Assembly (NCBI RefSeq): GCF_020615385.1 | Contig: NZ_JAJAVB010000016.1 | Coordinates: forward strand, 49,332 to 113,331 | Source: Jiella soli | Lineage (GTDB): Bacteria > Pseudomonadota > Alphaproteobacteria > Rhizobiales > Rhizobiaceae | Direction of reading: 5' to 3' | DNA length: 64,000 nucleotides | In this document: positions 1-10,558 of the stretch, piece after piece | Layout: each line of letters starts with the position of its first letter | Numbering within the stretch: the stretch's first letter is position 1 | Notes under the pieces: generated by a model | Told to the model about the DNA's origin: nothing | What the model saw: the letters and a program-made list of their open reading frames with translations, nothing else | The model's database searches: none | Made by a program: the position numbers and the translations under genes

Positions 1-783
1 CCGCATCTGCGGCACCGTGCCGCGGCCCGCCTGTCGCTCGGCGCGCCCGAGATCGATGCCGCCCTCGGCGGCGGCCTGATCGCCGCGGGCCTCACCGAAA
101 TCCATCTCGACGAGGCGCGCGACGGCGGCACGCTCGCCGGCTTTGCCCTGGCGCTTGCCGTCCGGCTCGGCGCCAGTCCGCTCCGACCGCTGTTGTGGAT
201 CGCCGACGGCGCCGCCTTCGCCGAGGCCGGCCTGCCCTATGGGCCGGGCCTTGCCGGCTTCGGCCTCGATCCGGCCGCGCTGGTCCTGGTGCGCGCCCGC
301 CGGCTTGCCGATGCCGCCTGGGCGGGGGAGGAGGCGGCGGCCTGTTCGGCGATCCGGCTGGCGATCCTGGAGGTGCGCGGCAATCCCTCGCGGCTCGCCC
401 TGGAGGGCACCCGCCGGCTGCATCTGCGGGCCCGCGAAGCCGGGGTGCCGCTCCTCCTCCTGCGCCAGAGCGCGCGGGCCGAGGCGACCGCGGCACCGAT
501 GCGCCTGCGCATCCGCCCGGACCCCGCCGCCCCCGTCGCCGATCTTGCCGGAGAGGCGAGACTGATCGGCCATCCGGTCTTTTCCGTCACCGTCGAAAAG
601 TCCCGCGACGGCCGCCCGCAGACATGTCTTCTGGAGTGGAACCCCGATGAGCGACGTTTCGGTCTCGTTCGCCCGGCCGGTGCCGAGCCGCTATCTCGCC
701 GTCCGGCTGGCGCGGCTGTCGACGGACCGGATCCGGCGCGAGACGCTCGGACGGTCGTGGCGTTCGACCGCCGGGCGTCGTGA
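1..783 (+). CDS. imuA: ImuA, RecA-like partner of translesion synthesis (5'-truncated)
   Basis: The reading frame is already open at base 1 and stops at 781-783, so the N-terminal part of the protein lies outside the window. The visible part contains the segment LGGGLIAAGLTEIH, typical of the RecA/SulA-like core of ImuA, and the weakly conserved tail of this family. ImuA is known to bind ImuB and to be needed for DNA-damage-induced mutagenesis together with DnaE2. The next gene, imuB, starts 137 bases before this stop in another frame, which implies translational coupling. The SOS promoter, if present, must lie upstream of the window. The identification rests on this remnant plus the imuB-dnaE2 context. 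Confidence 0.85.
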   Translation, partial: PHLRHRAAARLSLGAPEIDAALGGGLIAAGLTEIHLDEARDGGTLAGFALALAVRLGASPLRPLLWIADGAAFAEAGLPYGPGLAGFGLDPAALVLVRARRLADAAWAGEEAAACSAIRLAILEVRGNPSRLALEGTRRLHLRAREAGVPLLLLRQSARAEATAAPMRLRIRPDPAAPVADLAGEARLIGHPVFSVTVEKSRDGRPQTCLLEWNPDERRFGLVRPAGAEPLSRRPAGAAVDGPDPARDARTVVAFDRRAS

Positions 784-2446
784 GGGGGCGGCAGCCGAGG
801 AGCCGGCCCGCGCCGACGGGTGCGAACCGGAGCGGACGGGTCCCGCCCGGGCCGGCTTTGCCGCGGCCTTCGCGCCGGCGAACCGGGCCCGCTACGAGCC
901 GCGGAGCGGGGCGCGCGGCAGCCATGCGGAGGAGGGGGCGCCAAGCGAGGCAGGCCTTGCGCCGCTCGCGCTCTACGAGAGCGTCGCCGGCGCCAACCGC
1001 ATCTCGGCCGTCTGCGAATGGGCCGAGGCGGCGGGCCTTGCCCCCGGCACAGGCCTTGCCGAAGCCAGGGCCAGGTTCCCGCATCTCGTCGTCCGCCCGG
1101 CGGCGCCGGAGGCCGACCGGCGGCTTCTGGAGGCGATCGCCGACTGGTGCGACCGCTATACGCCGCTCGTCGCCCTCGACCTGCCGGACGGGCTGGTGCT
1201 CGACATTTCCGGCTGCGCCCATCTCTTCGGCGGCGAAAAGGCGCTGATGGACGACCTTCTCGCGCGGCTGTTCCATCAGGGGTTTGCAGCCGCGGCCGCG
1301 CTGGCGAGCGAGGCCGGCGCGGCCATGGCGCTGGTGCGGGGACCGCGCGGCGGCGATCGGATCGTTCCCGCGGGAGCGGAGGAAGCCGCGGTGGCGGCTC
1401 TGCCGCTCGCCGCCCTGCGGCTCGATTGCGATCTGTCGGCCATGCTTGCCCGGCTCGGGCTGAAGACCGTCGGCGCCCTGTTCGATCTGCCGCGGGCGGG
1501 GCTCGCCCGGCGCTTCGGCAAGCATCTGATCCTGCGGCTCGACGAGGCGGCTGGCCGGGCGCGCCGCCCGCTCAGCCCGCGCCGGCCGGTGCCTGAACTT
1601 GCCGCCGAGCGCCGGCTGTTCGAGCCGATCAGCCTGATCGAGGACATCGAGCGGGTGCTGCTCATGCTGGCCGCCCGGCTCGAGACCGATCTCGAGAAGC
1701 GCGGCGCCGGCGCGCGCCGGCTCGAACTCTCGCTGTTTCGCGTCGACGGGGTGGTGAACCGCCTGTCCGCCGGGGCCTCCCGGCCGATCCGCCGGCCCGA
1801 GCGCATCGGCCGGCTGTTTCGCGAGCGGCTGAAGAGCGTCGGCGACGAACTCGACGCCGGCTTCGGCTACGATCTCGTCAAGCTCGCCGCCTTCGCGCTG
1901 GAGCCGCTGCCGGATGTCCAGACCGGCCTGTCCGGCGAGGACGACGAGGCGGACGCCTTCGCCGGCCTGGTCGACCGGCTCGGCGCGCGGCTCGGGCCCG
2001 CGAGCGTCTTGCAGGTCGTGCCGGTCGATAGCCATCGGCCGGAGCGGGCCGAATGCTGGCGGCCGGTGGGTGCCGCGGGCGCGGGCATCGCCATCGGTGC
2101 GGCGGCCGAGGCCTTCTTGCCCGGTGCCGCCGCACCGCGGCCGGTGCGGCTTCTCGCCGTGCCGGAGCGGATCGAGGCGAGCTTCGTCGTGCCGGACGGC
2201 GCGCCGATGACCTTCCGCTGGCGGCGCGTCCTCTATGTCGTGCGCCGCGCCGAAGGGCCGGAGCGGATCGCCGCCGAATGGTGGCGGGAGGCGGGCGAGG
2301 CGCTCCGCGACTATTTCCGGGTCGAGGACGAGGCGGGCCGGCGCTATTGGCTGTTTCGCGAGGGCTATGGCGATCCCGCCCTCGATCCGGAGCTGCAGCT
2401 GCCCGATCCGCGGCCGGTCTGGTATCTCCACGGGGTCTTCGCATGA
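647..2446 (+). CDS. imuB: ImuB, Y-family polymerase-like protein of the mutasome
   Basis: This 599-residue protein begins with [18 protein letters not shown] near residues 13-30, the usual opening of ImuB, and carries the Y-family palm, fingers and little-finger layout (for example [23 protein letters not shown] and the helix-hairpin-helix [20 protein letters not shown] region). ImuB proteins lack the acidic residues of active Y-family polymerases and act as a hub linking ImuA, the beta clamp and DnaE2. It is longer than many homologues because a low-complexity stretch of about 70 residues follows the first strand, exactly where the gene overlaps imuA. Its TGA overlaps the dnaE2 ATG as ATGA, so the three genes form one operon. 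Confidence 0.9.
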   Translation: MSDVSVSFARPVPSRYLAVRLARLSTDRIRRETLGRSWRSTAGRREGAAAEEPARADGCEPERTGPARAGFAAAFAPANRARYEPRSGARGSHAEEGAPSEAGLAPLALYESVAGANRISAVCEWAEAAGLAPGTGLAEARARFPHLVVRPAAPEADRRLLEAIADWCDRYTPLVALDLPDGLVLDISGCAHLFGGEKALMDDLLARLFHQGFAAAAALASEAGAAMALVRGPRGGDRIVPAGAEEAAVAALPLAALRLDCDLSAMLARLGLKTVGALFDLPRAGLARRFGKHLILRLDEAAGRARRPLSPRRPVPELAAERRLFEPISLIEDIERVLLMLAARLETDLEKRGAGARRLELSLFRVDGVVNRLSAGASRPIRRPERIGRLFRERLKSVGDELDAGFGYDLVKLAAFALEPLPDVQTGLSGEDDEADAFAGLVDRLGARLGPASVLQVVPVDSHRPERAECWRPVGAAGAGIAIGAAAEAFLPGAAAPRPVRLLAVPERIEASFVVPDGAPMTFRWRRVLYVVRRAEGPERIAAEWWREAGEALRDYFRVEDEAGRRYWLFREGYGDPALDPELQLPDPRPVWYLHGVFA

Positions 2447-5400
2447 GGCGCGCTGCCGGGGAGCCGGCCTTCGCCGAGATCGGCGCGGCGAGCTGCTTCT
2501 CCTTCCTGAGGGGCGCCTCGCAGCCGGAGGAACTCGTCGTCACCGCCCATCGCCTGGGCCTTGCCGGTCTCGGCCTCGCCGACCGCAACACCGTCGCGGG
2601 GGTCGTCAGGGCCTATCAGGCGGCCGAGGAGGCGGGGCTCGCCTTTGCGCCGGGCGCCCGGCTGGTTTTTGCCGACGACACGCCCGACGTCTTCGCCTAT
2701 CCGCGCGACCGCGCCGGCTGGGGCCGGCTCTGCCGGCTCCTCAGCCTCGGCAATCTGAGAACCGAAAAGGGCGACTGCCGCCTCTTCCTCGACGATCTCC
2801 TAGACTGGGGCGAGGGGCTGAACCTCGCCGTCCTTGCGCCGGCCAGTCTGGGCGCTGGCGAGGGGGACGCGGTCGCGGCGCTGGAGAAAGGCATCGCCGG
2901 GACGCTCGTCCGGCTTGAGGAGGCCTTTTCCTGCCATGTCCGTCTCGCCGCCGCACCGGCCTATGACGGGCGTGACCAGCGCCGGCTGGCCCGCGCGGCT
3001 CGGACGTCCCGAGACTGCCGCGTGCCGCTGATGGCGACCAACGACGTCTTCCACCACGCGCCCGGCCGGCGCCGGCTGCAGGACGTGATGACGGCGATCC
3101 GCGAGCATGTGCCGCTCGCCGAAGCGGGCAAGCGCCTGTCGCGGAACGCCGAGCGCCATCTGAAGCCGGCGGGCGAGATGGCGCGGCTGTTTTCCGCCGC
3201 TCCGCAAGCGGTCGAGGCGGCCGGTCGGTTCTTCGCCGAACTCTCCTTCGACCTGAAGAGCCTGTCCTACGAATACCCCGACGAGGCCCTGAAGCGCGGG
3301 CGCACGCCCGCCGAAGAACTGTGTCTCCTCGCCGAGGCGGGGGCGAAGTGGCGCTATCCGCAGGGCGTGCCGGAAAGCGTCTCGGCGACGATCGCGCACG
3401 AGCTTAAGATCATCGGCGAGCTCCAATACGAGCCCTATTTCCTGACCGTCCACCACATCGTCGAGTTCGCCCGCTCGAAGGGGATCCTGTGCCAGGGCCG
3501 CGGCTCGGCGGCCAATTCCGTCGTCTGCTACGTGATCGGCGTCACCGAGGTCTCGCCGGAGCGGGCGGGCCTTCTCTTCGAGCGCTTCATCTCCTCGGAC
3601 CGGCGCGAGCCGCCGGACATCGACATCGATTTCGAGCACGAGCGGCGCGAGGAGGTGATCCAGTACATCTTCGAGCATTACGGGCGGAACAACGCCGCGC
3701 TGGCGGCGACCGTCATCACCTATCGGGCCCGCTCGGCTGCGCGCGAGGTCGGCAAGGCGTTCGGCCTGTCGGAGGACGCCGTCTCGGCGCTGTCCGGCTC
3801 GGTCTGGGGCTATTCCTCTTCCGACATGGGCGAGCGCGAGGCGCAGGCCGCGGGCCTGTCCACCGCCGATCCGACCACCGCCAATGTCCTGAAATATGCC
3901 GCCGAGCTTGCCGGCTTCCCCCGCCACCTGTCGCAACATGTCGGCGGCTTCGTCATCACCAGGGGCCGCATCGACGAGGTCGTGCCGATCCTCAACAGCG
4001 CGATGGAGGGCCGCACCATCGTCGAATGGGACAAGGATGACCTCGACGCCTTGGGGATCCTGAAGATCGACATCCTGGCGCTCGGCATGCTGTCGTGCCT
4101 GCGCCGCGCCTTCGTCCTGCTCGAGGCCCATTACGGCGAAAGGATCACGCTGGCAAAGCTGTCGGAGGCACAGGACGACCAGCCGACCTACAGGATGACG
4201 CAGCGGGCCGACACGCTCGGCGTCTTCCAGATCGAGTCGAGAGCGCAGATGACCATGCTGCCGAAGCTCAGGCCCGATTGCTTCTACGATCTCGTCATCG
4301 AGGTCGCGATCGTGCGGCCGGGCCCGATCCAGGGCGACATGGTCCATCCCTATCTGAGGCGGAAGATGGGGCTCGAACCGGTCACCTATCCGAGCCCGGA
4401 CCTCGAAAGGGTGCTCGGCCGGACGCTCGGCGTGCCGTTGTTCCAGGAGCAGGCGATGATGATCGCCATCGTCGCGGCGGGCTTCACGCCGAACGAGGCC
4501 GACCGGCTGCGCCGGGCTATGGCGACCTTCCGAAGGGTCGGCACGATCCACACCTTCCAGAAGAAGATGGTCGAGGGCATGGTGGCGCGTGGCTATGAAC
4601 GCGACTTCGCCGAGCGCTGCTTCAAGCAGATCGAGGGCTTCGGCGAATATGGCTTTCCCGAAAGCCACGCCGCCTCCTTTGCGCTCCTCGTCTACGCCTC
4701 CTGCTGGCTGAAATGCCATTACCCGGACGTCTTCGCCGCCGCGCTGCTCAACGCCCAGCCGATGGGCTTCTACGCCCCGGCCCAGATCGTGCGCGACGCC
4801 CGCGAGCACGGCGTCGAAATTCTCCCCGTCGATGTCAACGCCTCCCTCTGGGACCAGACGCTGGAGCCGGGCGGCTTCGATCCCGCGCGGATCAAGTCGC
4901 GCCACCGCGAGATGGCGGGCGACATCCGCACGACCCATGCGGTGCGGCTCGGCTTCCGGCAGGTGAAGGGCCTGGCCGAGGCCGAGATGGCGGCGCTCGT
5001 CGCCGCGCGCGGGGCGGGCTATGATTCCGTCCGCGATCTCTGGCTGCGCTCGGGCCTGAAGCGCTCCGCGATCGAGCGGCTCGCCGATGCCGACGCCTTC
5101 GCCTCGTTGGGTCTTGCGCGTCGCGATGCCCTCTGGGCCTGCCGCGCGCTCGATCCCAATGGTGCTGCCGAGCGGCTGCCGCTGTTCGAAGGCGCGGCTT
5201 CGGCCGCCACCGATCTCCAGTGCGAGCCGGACGCTTATCTGCCGCCGATGCTGCCGGGCGAGGAGGTGATCGCCGACTACCGCTTCCTGTCCCTGTCCCT
5301 GAAGGCGCATCCGGTCGCTTTCGTGCGCCGCGAACTCGACCGGCGTCGCATGGTGCCGACCGAGACACTTGAGCGCATGCGCTCCGGCTCGCGCGTCACC

Positions 5401-5958
5401 GTCGCCGGCATCGTCCTCATCCGCCAGCGGCCGGGCTCGGCCAAGGGCGTCATCTTCATGACCATCGAGGACGAGACGGGGGTCGCCAACGTCATCGTCT
5501 GGCCGAAAATCTTCGAGCGCTTCCGGCCGCTTGTGCTCGGCGCCCGGTTCGTCGCGGTCACCGGCCGGATGCAGTCCGACCACGGCGTGATCCATGTTGT
5601 CGCCGACCGGCTGGAGGATCTGACCCCGCTGCTCGCGCCGATCGCGGCGGGCGAGGATTTCAGCGCCGGTGCGATCGCGCCGGGCGACCATGTGAGGGCG
5701 CCGCTGCGCCGCCCTTCCGGCGCCCGCATTCCCCGGCCGGAAAACGGCGAGCTGGCGGCCAGCGCCGAGGCAGCCGCCTCGCTCGGCGCGGCGCTGGCGA
5801 GAGCCGACGAGGTGCGCCGGCCGATCGGCCAAGGACGCGGCTTCGGCGCATCTTCCGGCCGCAGGCCCGATCTGCGGCCCGCCGCGAATGCGGGACCCGC
5901 TGCGGCCGCATCGCCGATGATCCGGCAGGTGCTGCCGAAGGGGCGGAACTTCCAGTGA
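2443..5958 (+). CDS. dnaE2: DnaE2, error-prone DNA polymerase III alpha subunit
   Basis: This C-family polymerase of 1171 residues replicates across lesions with ImuA and ImuB. An N-terminal PHP domain (about 1-210) begins [21 protein letters not shown]. The histidine normally found in this first PHP motif is replaced by glycine here, which fits the catalytically degenerate PHP of DnaE2. The polymerase active-site motif [11 protein letters not shown] places the catalytic aspartates at 392, 394 and 396, and [19 protein letters not shown] precedes it. An OB-fold ([19 protein letters not shown]) lies near the C-terminus. The ATG at 2443 was chosen because it overlaps the imuB stop; the frame is open further upstream but that part lies inside imuB. 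The position in the imuAB operon separates it from replicative DnaE1. Confidence 0.95.
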   Translation: MRRAAGEPAFAEIGAASCFSFLRGASQPEELVVTAHRLGLAGLGLADRNTVAGVVRAYQAAEEAGLAFAPGARLVFADDTPDVFAYPRDRAGWGRLCRLLSLGNLRTEKGDCRLFLDDLLDWGEGLNLAVLAPASLGAGEGDAVAALEKGIAGTLVRLEEAFSCHVRLAAAPAYDGRDQRRLARAARTSRDCRVPLMATNDVFHHAPGRRRLQDVMTAIREHVPLAEAGKRLSRNAERHLKPAGEMARLFSAAPQAVEAAGRFFAELSFDLKSLSYEYPDEALKRGRTPAEELCLLAEAGAKWRYPQGVPESVSATIAHELKIIGELQYEPYFLTVHHIVEFARSKGILCQGRGSAANSVVCYVIGVTEVSPERAGLLFERFISSDRREPPDIDIDFEHERREEVIQYIFEHYGRNNAALAATVITYRARSAAREVGKAFGLSEDAVSALSGSVWGYSSSDMGEREAQAAGLSTADPTTANVLKYAAELAGFPRHLSQHVGGFVITRGRIDEVVPILNSAMEGRTIVEWDKDDLDALGILKIDILALGMLSCLRRAFVLLEAHYGERITLAKLSEAQDDQPTYRMTQRADTLGVFQIESRAQMTMLPKLRPDCFYDLVIEVAIVRPGPIQGDMVHPYLRRKMGLEPVTYPSPDLERVLGRTLGVPLFQEQAMMIAIVAAGFTPNEADRLRRAMATFRRVGTIHTFQKKMVEGMVARGYERDFAERCFKQIEGFGEYGFPESHAASFALLVYASCWLKCHYPDVFAAALLNAQPMGFYAPAQIVRDAREHGVEILPVDVNASLWDQTLEPGGFDPARIKSRHREMAGDIRTTHAVRLGFRQVKGLAEAEMAALVAARGAGYDSVRDLWLRSGLKRSAIERLADADAFASLGLARRDALWACRALDPNGAAERLPLFEGAASAATDLQCEPDAYLPPMLPGEEVIADYRFLSLSLKAHPVAFVRRELDRRRMVPTETLERMRSGSRVTVAGIVLIRQRPGSAKGVIFMTIEDETGVANVIVWPKIFERFRPLVLGARFVAVTGRMQSDHGVIHVVADRLEDLTPLLAPIAAGEDFSAGAIAPGDHVRAPLRRPSGARIPRPENGELAASAEAAASLGAALARADEVRRPIGQGRGFGASSGRRPDLRPAANAGPAAAASPMIRQVLPKGRNFQ

Positions 5959-6152
5959 GGCGCCGATCGTCGGCAGGTGGTGAGACGCCTCTCGCCACCG
6001 CCCTTCGCACCGCGTCCTCGGTACCATCGGCCCGCGGCTTGGCTCGGCCTTCAAGCCGCCGGGTCCGCTGCCTACATGCCAGTCGACAACACAAGCTGGA
6101 CGGGGCAGGCGATGACGCGAGACGACAGGTCCAAGGACGGAGCCGGCGGACG

Positions 6153-6539
6153 ATGAAGGCGCCGACGCTGGAGGAGATCGAGACCATGGCGGTGGCGGCC
6201 TATGGCGAGCTCCCGCAGGAATTCCGCGACCTTTGCGGCGAGATCCGCTTCATCGTCGCCGATTTTGCCGAGGACGAGGTGCTGGCGGAACTTGGGATCG
6301 AGAGCCCGTTCGAACTGCTCGGCCTCTTCGAGGGCCGGCCGATCGGCGATATGGGCGTGCCGGTGACCGGTGCCATGACCAACCGCATCCTGCTCTATCG
6401 CCGGCCGATCCTCGACTATTGGGCCGAGCACGAGGACAGCCTGCAGGAGATCGTCCGCCACGTCCTCGTCCACGAGATCGGCCATCATTTCGGCCTGTCC
6501 GACGACGACATGGAGGCGCTGGAGGCGGAAGCGGACTGA
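6153..6539 (+). CDS. Small metallopeptidase-fold protein (zincin-like, MMP family)
   Basis: This 128-residue acidic protein has the zinc-binding motif HEIGHHFGLSDDDME near its C-terminus, preceded by VRHVLV. This combination is typical of the small 'metallopeptidase family protein' group (DUF1025/PF06262-like) found across alphaproteobacteria, whose substrate is unknown. The motif supplies the two zinc histidines and the general-base glutamate. The start at 6153 was preferred over an in-frame ATG at 5955 because the family begins at this point, GGAG lies just upstream (near 6139), and the upstream extension is arginine-rich noise overlapping dnaE2. It is encoded 194 bases after dnaE2 and may or may not be co-transcribed. 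Confidence 0.85.
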   Translation: MKAPTLEEIETMAVAAYGELPQEFRDLCGEIRFIVADFAEDEVLAELGIESPFELLGLFEGRPIGDMGVPVTGAMTNRILLYRRPILDYWAEHEDSLQEIVRHVLVHEIGHHFGLSDDDMEALEAEAD

Positions 6540-6552
6540 GCGTCGGCGGCCT

Positions 6553-7266
6553 TCATGGCCGGTGCACGGCGCCATCGTGCAGATCGAGCGAGAGGAAGAG
6601 CAGCGGCGGAAGCGGCGTCCACAGGCCGGTCGCAAGCCCGGCCCGGCGCAGCATCGCCGCCGTCCAGGTGTTGCACCCGGCGAACGCCTGGAAGGTGCCC
6701 CGCGCCTCGTAGAAGCGGTCGAAGTCGCCATAGCCGGGGGCGGCGAGGGCGATCGGCGCGCCGTCGGGGCCGCGCCGAAAGCTCGTCTCGACGCCGTCGA
6801 GGAGCTCGGCATAGGCATCGGCCGAAAGCGCGATCTCGCGAACGTTCGGGCTCGTCGTCCCGATCGCTCCGGTCAACTCGACATGCAGCACGGACGCATC
6901 GCCGAAAAACGACTTCAGCACCGGCCACGGCCGGATATCCGACCAGTGCGGCGTCGCCACATAGAAGCTCCGTCCGCCCCAGCCGATCACCAGGAAGGCG
7001 ACATCGGGCCGGCCGATTGGAAGTCCGGCCGCGCGGAGGAATCCGAAGCGCTGCCGGAGTTCCGGGCTGGCCGGAAGTGCGATGTCGGTGTGGATGGGAT
7101 TGGCGAGGACGAGGATCTTCTCCGCCGGCTGCTCGCCGCCGGCCTCCGCCGCGTCATACGGCCCCGTTCGCGGGACGGCCACCCCGGTAAATACGGCTGC
7201 GGCGATCAGCGCCAGGATGGCGAACGCCGCCGGGACGATGCGCCGGCGGCGCCGAGTTCTTGTCAT
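6553..7266 (-). CDS. DUF2459 / TIGR02117-family exported or membrane-anchored protein
   Basis: This 237-residue protein has an arginine-rich N-terminus, RTRRRRRIVPAAFAILALIAA, forming a single signal-anchor helix, and a predicted periplasmic domain. The segment NPIHTDIALP, the strand WGGRSFYVATPHWSDI and the block GCNTWTAAMLRRAG are hallmarks of the DUF2459 family, in which the CNTW cysteine is conserved. No biochemical function is established for the family. The ATG at 7266 is chosen because it sits directly before the positively charged leader; an upstream in-frame ATG at 7362 would overlap the following small gene. It converges on the metallopeptidase-fold gene. Confidence 0.8.
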   Translation of the reverse strand: MTRTRRRRRIVPAAFAILALIAAAVFTGVAVPRTGPYDAAEAGGEQPAEKILVLANPIHTDIALPASPELRQRFGFLRAAGLPIGRPDVAFLVIGWGGRSFYVATPHWSDIRPWPVLKSFFGDASVLHVELTGAIGTTSPNVREIALSADAYAELLDGVETSFRRGPDGAPIALAAPGYGDFDRFYEARGTFQAFAGCNTWTAAMLRRAGLATGLWTPLPPLLFLSLDLHDGAVHRP

Positions 7267-7312
7267 GCGGCGCGAGCCACCCGCAAAGGCGCGGAGATCG
7301 CCCTTTCGGCCC

Positions 7313-7579
7313 TCATTTCCGGCTGACGAACTTGTTGAAGTTCGGGTTGTCTCCGGAATCATCGAGCATCAGCGCCAGTTCCTGTTCCTCGAAGATCTCG
7401 AAGAACCGGTCCCAGGAGATCTCTTCCAGGCCGTCATTGTCGCGGCCGTGGTCGAAGCGCAAAACGCCCGGGCCCTTGCCGCTGTTTTCGGTGTCGGCGA
7501 CCAGCGAGGGCTTGCCACCGGTCTTCTCGGCGAAGGACCTGATCTCATCATGGTCCACCACCATCTTGGAATGTGCCAT
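7313..7579 (-). CDS. Small conserved alphaproteobacterial protein
   Basis: This is an 88-residue soluble, acidic protein that begins MAHSKMVVDHDEIRSFAEK, contains GVLRFDHGRDNDGLEEISWD and ends FNKFVSRK. Similar small proteins are widespread in alphaproteobacteria and are often labelled '1,4-alpha-glucan branching enzyme'; nothing in the sequence supports such a function, because it lacks a GH13 fold and is far too short. The ATG at 7579 was chosen over one nine codons upstream because a GGGAGA ribosome-binding site lies at the right distance before it. Function unknown. Confidence 0.75.
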   Translation of the reverse strand: MAHSKMVVDHDEIRSFAEKTGGKPSLVADTENSGKGPGVLRFDHGRDNDGLEEISWDRFFEIFEEQELALMLDDSGDNPNFNKFVSRK

Positions 7580-7683
7580 TTCCGGTCTCCCGTCTGCACG
7601 TGGCAAAGACGGGGAAGCGGTGAAGGGAGCGCTTCGTTCCGGCTTAGCGCGCCGAAACCCGTCGGGCCCCTACGGCCCCGCGG

Positions 7684-7890
7684 CTACTGTTCGCTGAGCT
7701 TCATCTCGGGGTCGTAGTCGAGCCGCGGAACGTTCTTGATCACCGCCTGGCCGCAGCGCATCGCCCCGCTCGCCGCATCGAAGGCATAGGACGGTTCGCC
7801 GTAGAGATCCCAGCCCTTCGACAGCGCGAAGCTGACCTTGTGGCAGAAGGAGGAGTCGTCGGGTCCGGTGAGAAAGCGGTAGAGTTTCAT
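7684..7890 (-). CDS. DUF1737 domain protein
   Basis: This 68-residue protein consists almost entirely of the DUF1737 pattern: KLYRFLTGPDDSSFCHKVS, then ALSKGWDLYG and YAFDAASGAMRCGQAV. The family is small, soluble and uncharacterised. Its ATG overlaps the TGA of the upstream CitE-like gene (ATGA, 7887-7890), so the two are almost certainly co-transcribed and translationally coupled. This linkage suggests a shared metabolic setting but gives no reaction. Confidence 0.85.
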   Translation of the reverse strand: MKLYRFLTGPDDSSFCHKVSFALSKGWDLYGEPSYAFDAASGAMRCGQAVIKNVPRLDYDPEMKLSEQ

Positions 7891-8777
7891 CTCGTGCCTT
7901 TTTGTTCACGTCGAAGGATCATGTCGCGCAGCGCAAGGAGGCGCCGCGCCTCTTCCAGATGCAGGCGCTCGACCATGCGGCCGTCGATCTGGATGACGCC
8001 CCTTGCCGCGTTCGCCGGCTCGGCGAAGGCCGCGACGACGGCCTCGGCGGCGGCGAGCGCCTCCGGCGAGGGACCGAAAGCGGCATTGGCCGGCTCGACC
8101 TGCGAGGGGTGGATGAGGGTCTTGCCGTCGAACCCCATGCGACGGCCGGCGGCGCACTCGGCCGCAAAGCCGTCCGGATCGCCGAGGTCGGCGAACACGC
8201 CATCGAGGACAGCGAGGCCGGAGCTTCTGGCGGCGAGCACGATCTGCATCAGCCAGGGCAGGAGTTCGGAGCGGTCGGATTGCGGGGCGATCCGCGTGGC
8301 CAGCTGGATGTCGTTCGGTCCGACGACGAAGGCGGCGAGCCGGCGTTCGGCGCCCTCCGCGGCGATCCGGTCGGCTTCGAGAATGCCGCGCGGCGTTTCG
8401 ATCATCGCCCAGATCGCGAAGTGGGCCGGCGCATCCATGTCGTCGAGGGCGGCCGCGGCCTGGTGGATGACGGCGGGGGACTCGACCTTCGGCAGGAGAA
8501 TCGCGTCGACGCCGGCACCGCGCGCCATCAAAAGGTCCTCGGTGCCGGAGGCGGTATCGAGCCCGTTGATGCGCACGATGCGCTCGCCGGAGACCTTGGT
8601 CTCGGCAAGGTGCAGGCGCAGCTTCTCGCGTGCGTCGTCCTTTTCGGCCGCCCCGACGGAGTCCTCGAGATCGAAGATCAGGCCGTCGGCGGCAAGCGTG
8701 CCGGACTTTTGCAGCGCGCGGGCGTTGGAGCCGGGAACAAAGAGAAGCGAGCGGCGGGGGCGGGGTATCGCAGTCAT
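7887..8777 (-). CDS. CitE-like HpcH/HpaI aldolase family CoA-ester lyase
   Basis: This 296-residue TIM-barrel protein carries the family signatures RSLLFVPGSNARAL (CoA-binding N-terminus), GLIFDLEDSV (with the metal-binding glutamate/aspartate region), VRINGLD, LLPKVES, IETPRGIL and the metal ligand in GPNDIQL. Members cleave malyl-CoA, citramalyl-CoA or related thioesters with a divalent metal. The length fits a stand-alone lyase rather than a citrate lyase beta subunit, and no citD or citF lies nearby. The start at 8777 (MTAIPRPRRS) matches the usual beginning of the family; longer in-frame starts exist. It faces leuD across a 425-base gap. Substrate is not predictable from sequence alone. 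Confidence 0.8.
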   Translation of the reverse strand: MTAIPRPRRSLLFVPGSNARALQKSGTLAADGLIFDLEDSVGAAEKDDAREKLRLHLAETKVSGERIVRINGLDTASGTEDLLMARGAGVDAILLPKVESPAVIHQAAAALDDMDAPAHFAIWAMIETPRGILEADRIAAEGAERRLAAFVVGPNDIQLATRIAPQSDRSELLPWLMQIVLAARSSGLAVLDGVFADLGDPDGFAAECAAGRRMGFDGKTLIHPSQVEPANAAFGPSPEALAAAEAVVAAFAEPANAARGVIQIDGRMVERLHLEEARRLLALRDMILRREQKGTR

Positions 8778-9202
8778 GACGGGCTTGTCGCCGATCTCCC
8801 GCAAACAGTCCATGCCCGTTAATGTCGCTGCATTGAATTTCAGCATATTAGCCGAAAGCGCGTAGCCGCCTGACAAGCTTCCGGCCGATAGCGGGGAACG
8901 ATCTCTCCTCATCCGGCCTTGCAAGGGCATCGCGATGCGCCGTTCGCGACCAGTGAGTGTGGCCGCACCGGGATGCGGTCGACCGTGGTGCAGGCGGTCA
9001 GAGCTCCCCTCCCGACTTCCGACCGCTTGTGTCGCGCGGGTCCGACCTCCTCCCTCGGACCCGCGCCCCCGCCCGCCCGGCCGGTCCTGCCAAAGATCTC
9101 CAATGCTCCTGCCCGAGCGCGAACCACTCGCCGAAGAGTTTGCCTCGGCCGGACGCCATGGTATCCACGGTACCGTTCGTTTCGACAGCCAGGATGTACG
9201 CC
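8778..9202. other. Non-coding divergent region between the CitE-like gene and leuD
   Basis: About 425 bases separate the two divergent starts. The stretch must hold the promoters of both genes. I saw no tRNA, no leucine-rich leader peptide with an attenuator, and no convincing inverted repeat. The part nearest the lyase (8821-8860) is less G+C-rich than the surroundings, which fits promoter DNA. Confidence 0.4.
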
Positions 9203-9808
9203 ATGCAGAAGTTCGACACGCTGACCGGGGTCGCCGCCCCGATGCCGATCGTCAACGTCGACACCGACATGATCATCCCGAAGGACTATCTGCGAACCAT
9301 CAAGCGCACCGGGCTCGCCAGCGGGCTCTTCGCCGAACTCCGCTTCAAGGACGACGGCTCGGAAAATCCGGACTTCGTGCTCAACAAGCCCGCCTATCGC
9401 AATGCCGAGATCCTGGTCGCCGGCGACAATTTCGGCTGCGGGTCCTCGCGCGAGCATGCCCCCTGGGCGCTGCTCGACTTCGGCATCCGCTGCGTGATCT
9501 CCACCTCCTTCGCGGACATCTTCTACAACAACTGCTTCAAGAACGGCGTTCTGCCGATCCGCGTGACGCCGGAGCAGCTGGCGCTCCTGTTCGACGATGC
9601 CGAGCGCGGCGCCAATGCGCGGCTGACGATCGATCTTGCGGCGCAGACGATCACCGGCCCGGACGGCGGCTCGATCCATTTCGACATCGACCCCTTCCGC
9701 AAGCATTGCCTCCTCAACGGGCTCGACGACATCGGGCTGACGATGGAGAAAGCGGACGCGATCGGCGACTACGAGCAGAAGCTGGCCGAGAGTCGTCCCT
9801 GGGCCTAG
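9203..9808 (+). CDS. leuD: LeuD, 3-isopropylmalate dehydratase small subunit
   Basis: The 201-residue protein is the swivel (small) subunit that pairs with LeuC to isomerise 2-isopropylmalate to 3-isopropylmalate in leucine synthesis. It shows [51 protein letters not shown] and [19 protein letters not shown], all strongly conserved in rhizobial LeuD. The length equals the family norm when the ATG at 9203 is used; AGGA lies eight bases upstream. An ATG three codons earlier (9194) is possible. leuC and leuB are not in the window, so the leucine genes are split, which is usual in this group. Confidence 0.95.
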   Translation: MQKFDTLTGVAAPMPIVNVDTDMIIPKDYLRTIKRTGLASGLFAELRFKDDGSENPDFVLNKPAYRNAEILVAGDNFGCGSSREHAPWALLDFGIRCVISTSFADIFYNNCFKNGVLPIRVTPEQLALLFDDAERGANARLTIDLAAQTITGPDGGSIHFDIDPFRKHCLLNGLDDIGLTMEKADAIGDYEQKLAESRPWA

Positions 9809-9943
9809 CCGGGACCAGTCTCGCCTCGCGTTTCGGGGCACAGCCACCGAACAATGGCTTGCTCCCGGCCGCCTTCGTCGCATCTGGCAAACGGCCGGCC
9901 TTCACGGGCCGGTCCCTGATGAAGCGGACAAGGCGGAAAGCCG

Positions 9944-10558
9944 ATGCTGCAGTGGCTGTCGGAACATAGCTCGGTCGTCAACCTGGCGCTCAACGCGGCG
10001 ATGCTCCTCGTCTGGGTCGTCTATCTGCAGCTCCTTCTCAACGGATATCGCCGGCAGCGCAGTTCCTCGATCCTGATCACAAGGGGCGCGGGGTCGGGCA
10101 TCCATTCGCGCTGCCTGATTACCAATATGAGCGCCGAGCCGATCTATGTGACCAGCCTGATCGCCACGCTGGTGACCAAGGATGACAGTGTCGAGCTGGC
10201 GCTCACCGACCTTCGCGATCTTCCCGAGGATCTCGGCACCGACCCGCGCTCGGTCATGCGGCAGGGCAGCCTCAGCACCGGCAGCTATCTCGACATCGGC
10301 CATTTCGACGATCTTCTGCGAGCCCTCATCGAGAACCAGCCGAAGATTCCAAACGTCGAGGCCGTCAGGGGGCTGGAGATCATCGTCGTCGCGCTCTACG
10401 GCCCGGAGCACTGGCCGGTCGGCGCCGAACGATATTTCCAACTGCAGTGGGACAGCGGGAACGGCAGCCGCATCGTCCCGTCGAGGGTCGAGACCCGTCA
10501 GCTGCGCTCGCGCCGCAAGAGGCGGCAGCTGTCACGCAAGCTGGCCGAGCACATGTGA
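9944..10558 (+). CDS. Hypothetical single-pass membrane protein
   Basis: This 204-residue protein has one hydrophobic helix near residues 11-33 (LALNAAMLLVWVVYLQLLL), then a soluble domain of about 150 residues and a basic tail (RSRRKRRQLSRK). The soluble part contains SRCLITNMSAEPIYVTSLIATL and LTDLRDLPEDLG, which suggests an all-beta immunoglobulin-like or C2-like fold facing the cytoplasm, although topology by the positive-inside rule is ambiguous. I do not recognise a named family. It stands 135 bases after leuD and 147 bases before the next gene. Confidence 0.6.
   Translation: MLQWLSEHSSVVNLALNAAMLLVWVVYLQLLLNGYRRQRSSSILITRGAGSGIHSRCLITNMSAEPIYVTSLIATLVTKDDSVELALTDLRDLPEDLGTDPRSVMRQGSLSTGSYLDIGHFDDLLRALIENQPKIPNVEAVRGLEIIVVALYGPEHWPVGAERYFQLQWDSGNGSRIVPSRVETRQLRSRRKRRQLSRKLAEHM

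Noticed and set aside
7313-7579. 1,4-alpha-glucan branching enzyme
   Set aside because: This label is common for the family in databases, but the 88-residue protein has no glycosidase fold or catalytic motif.
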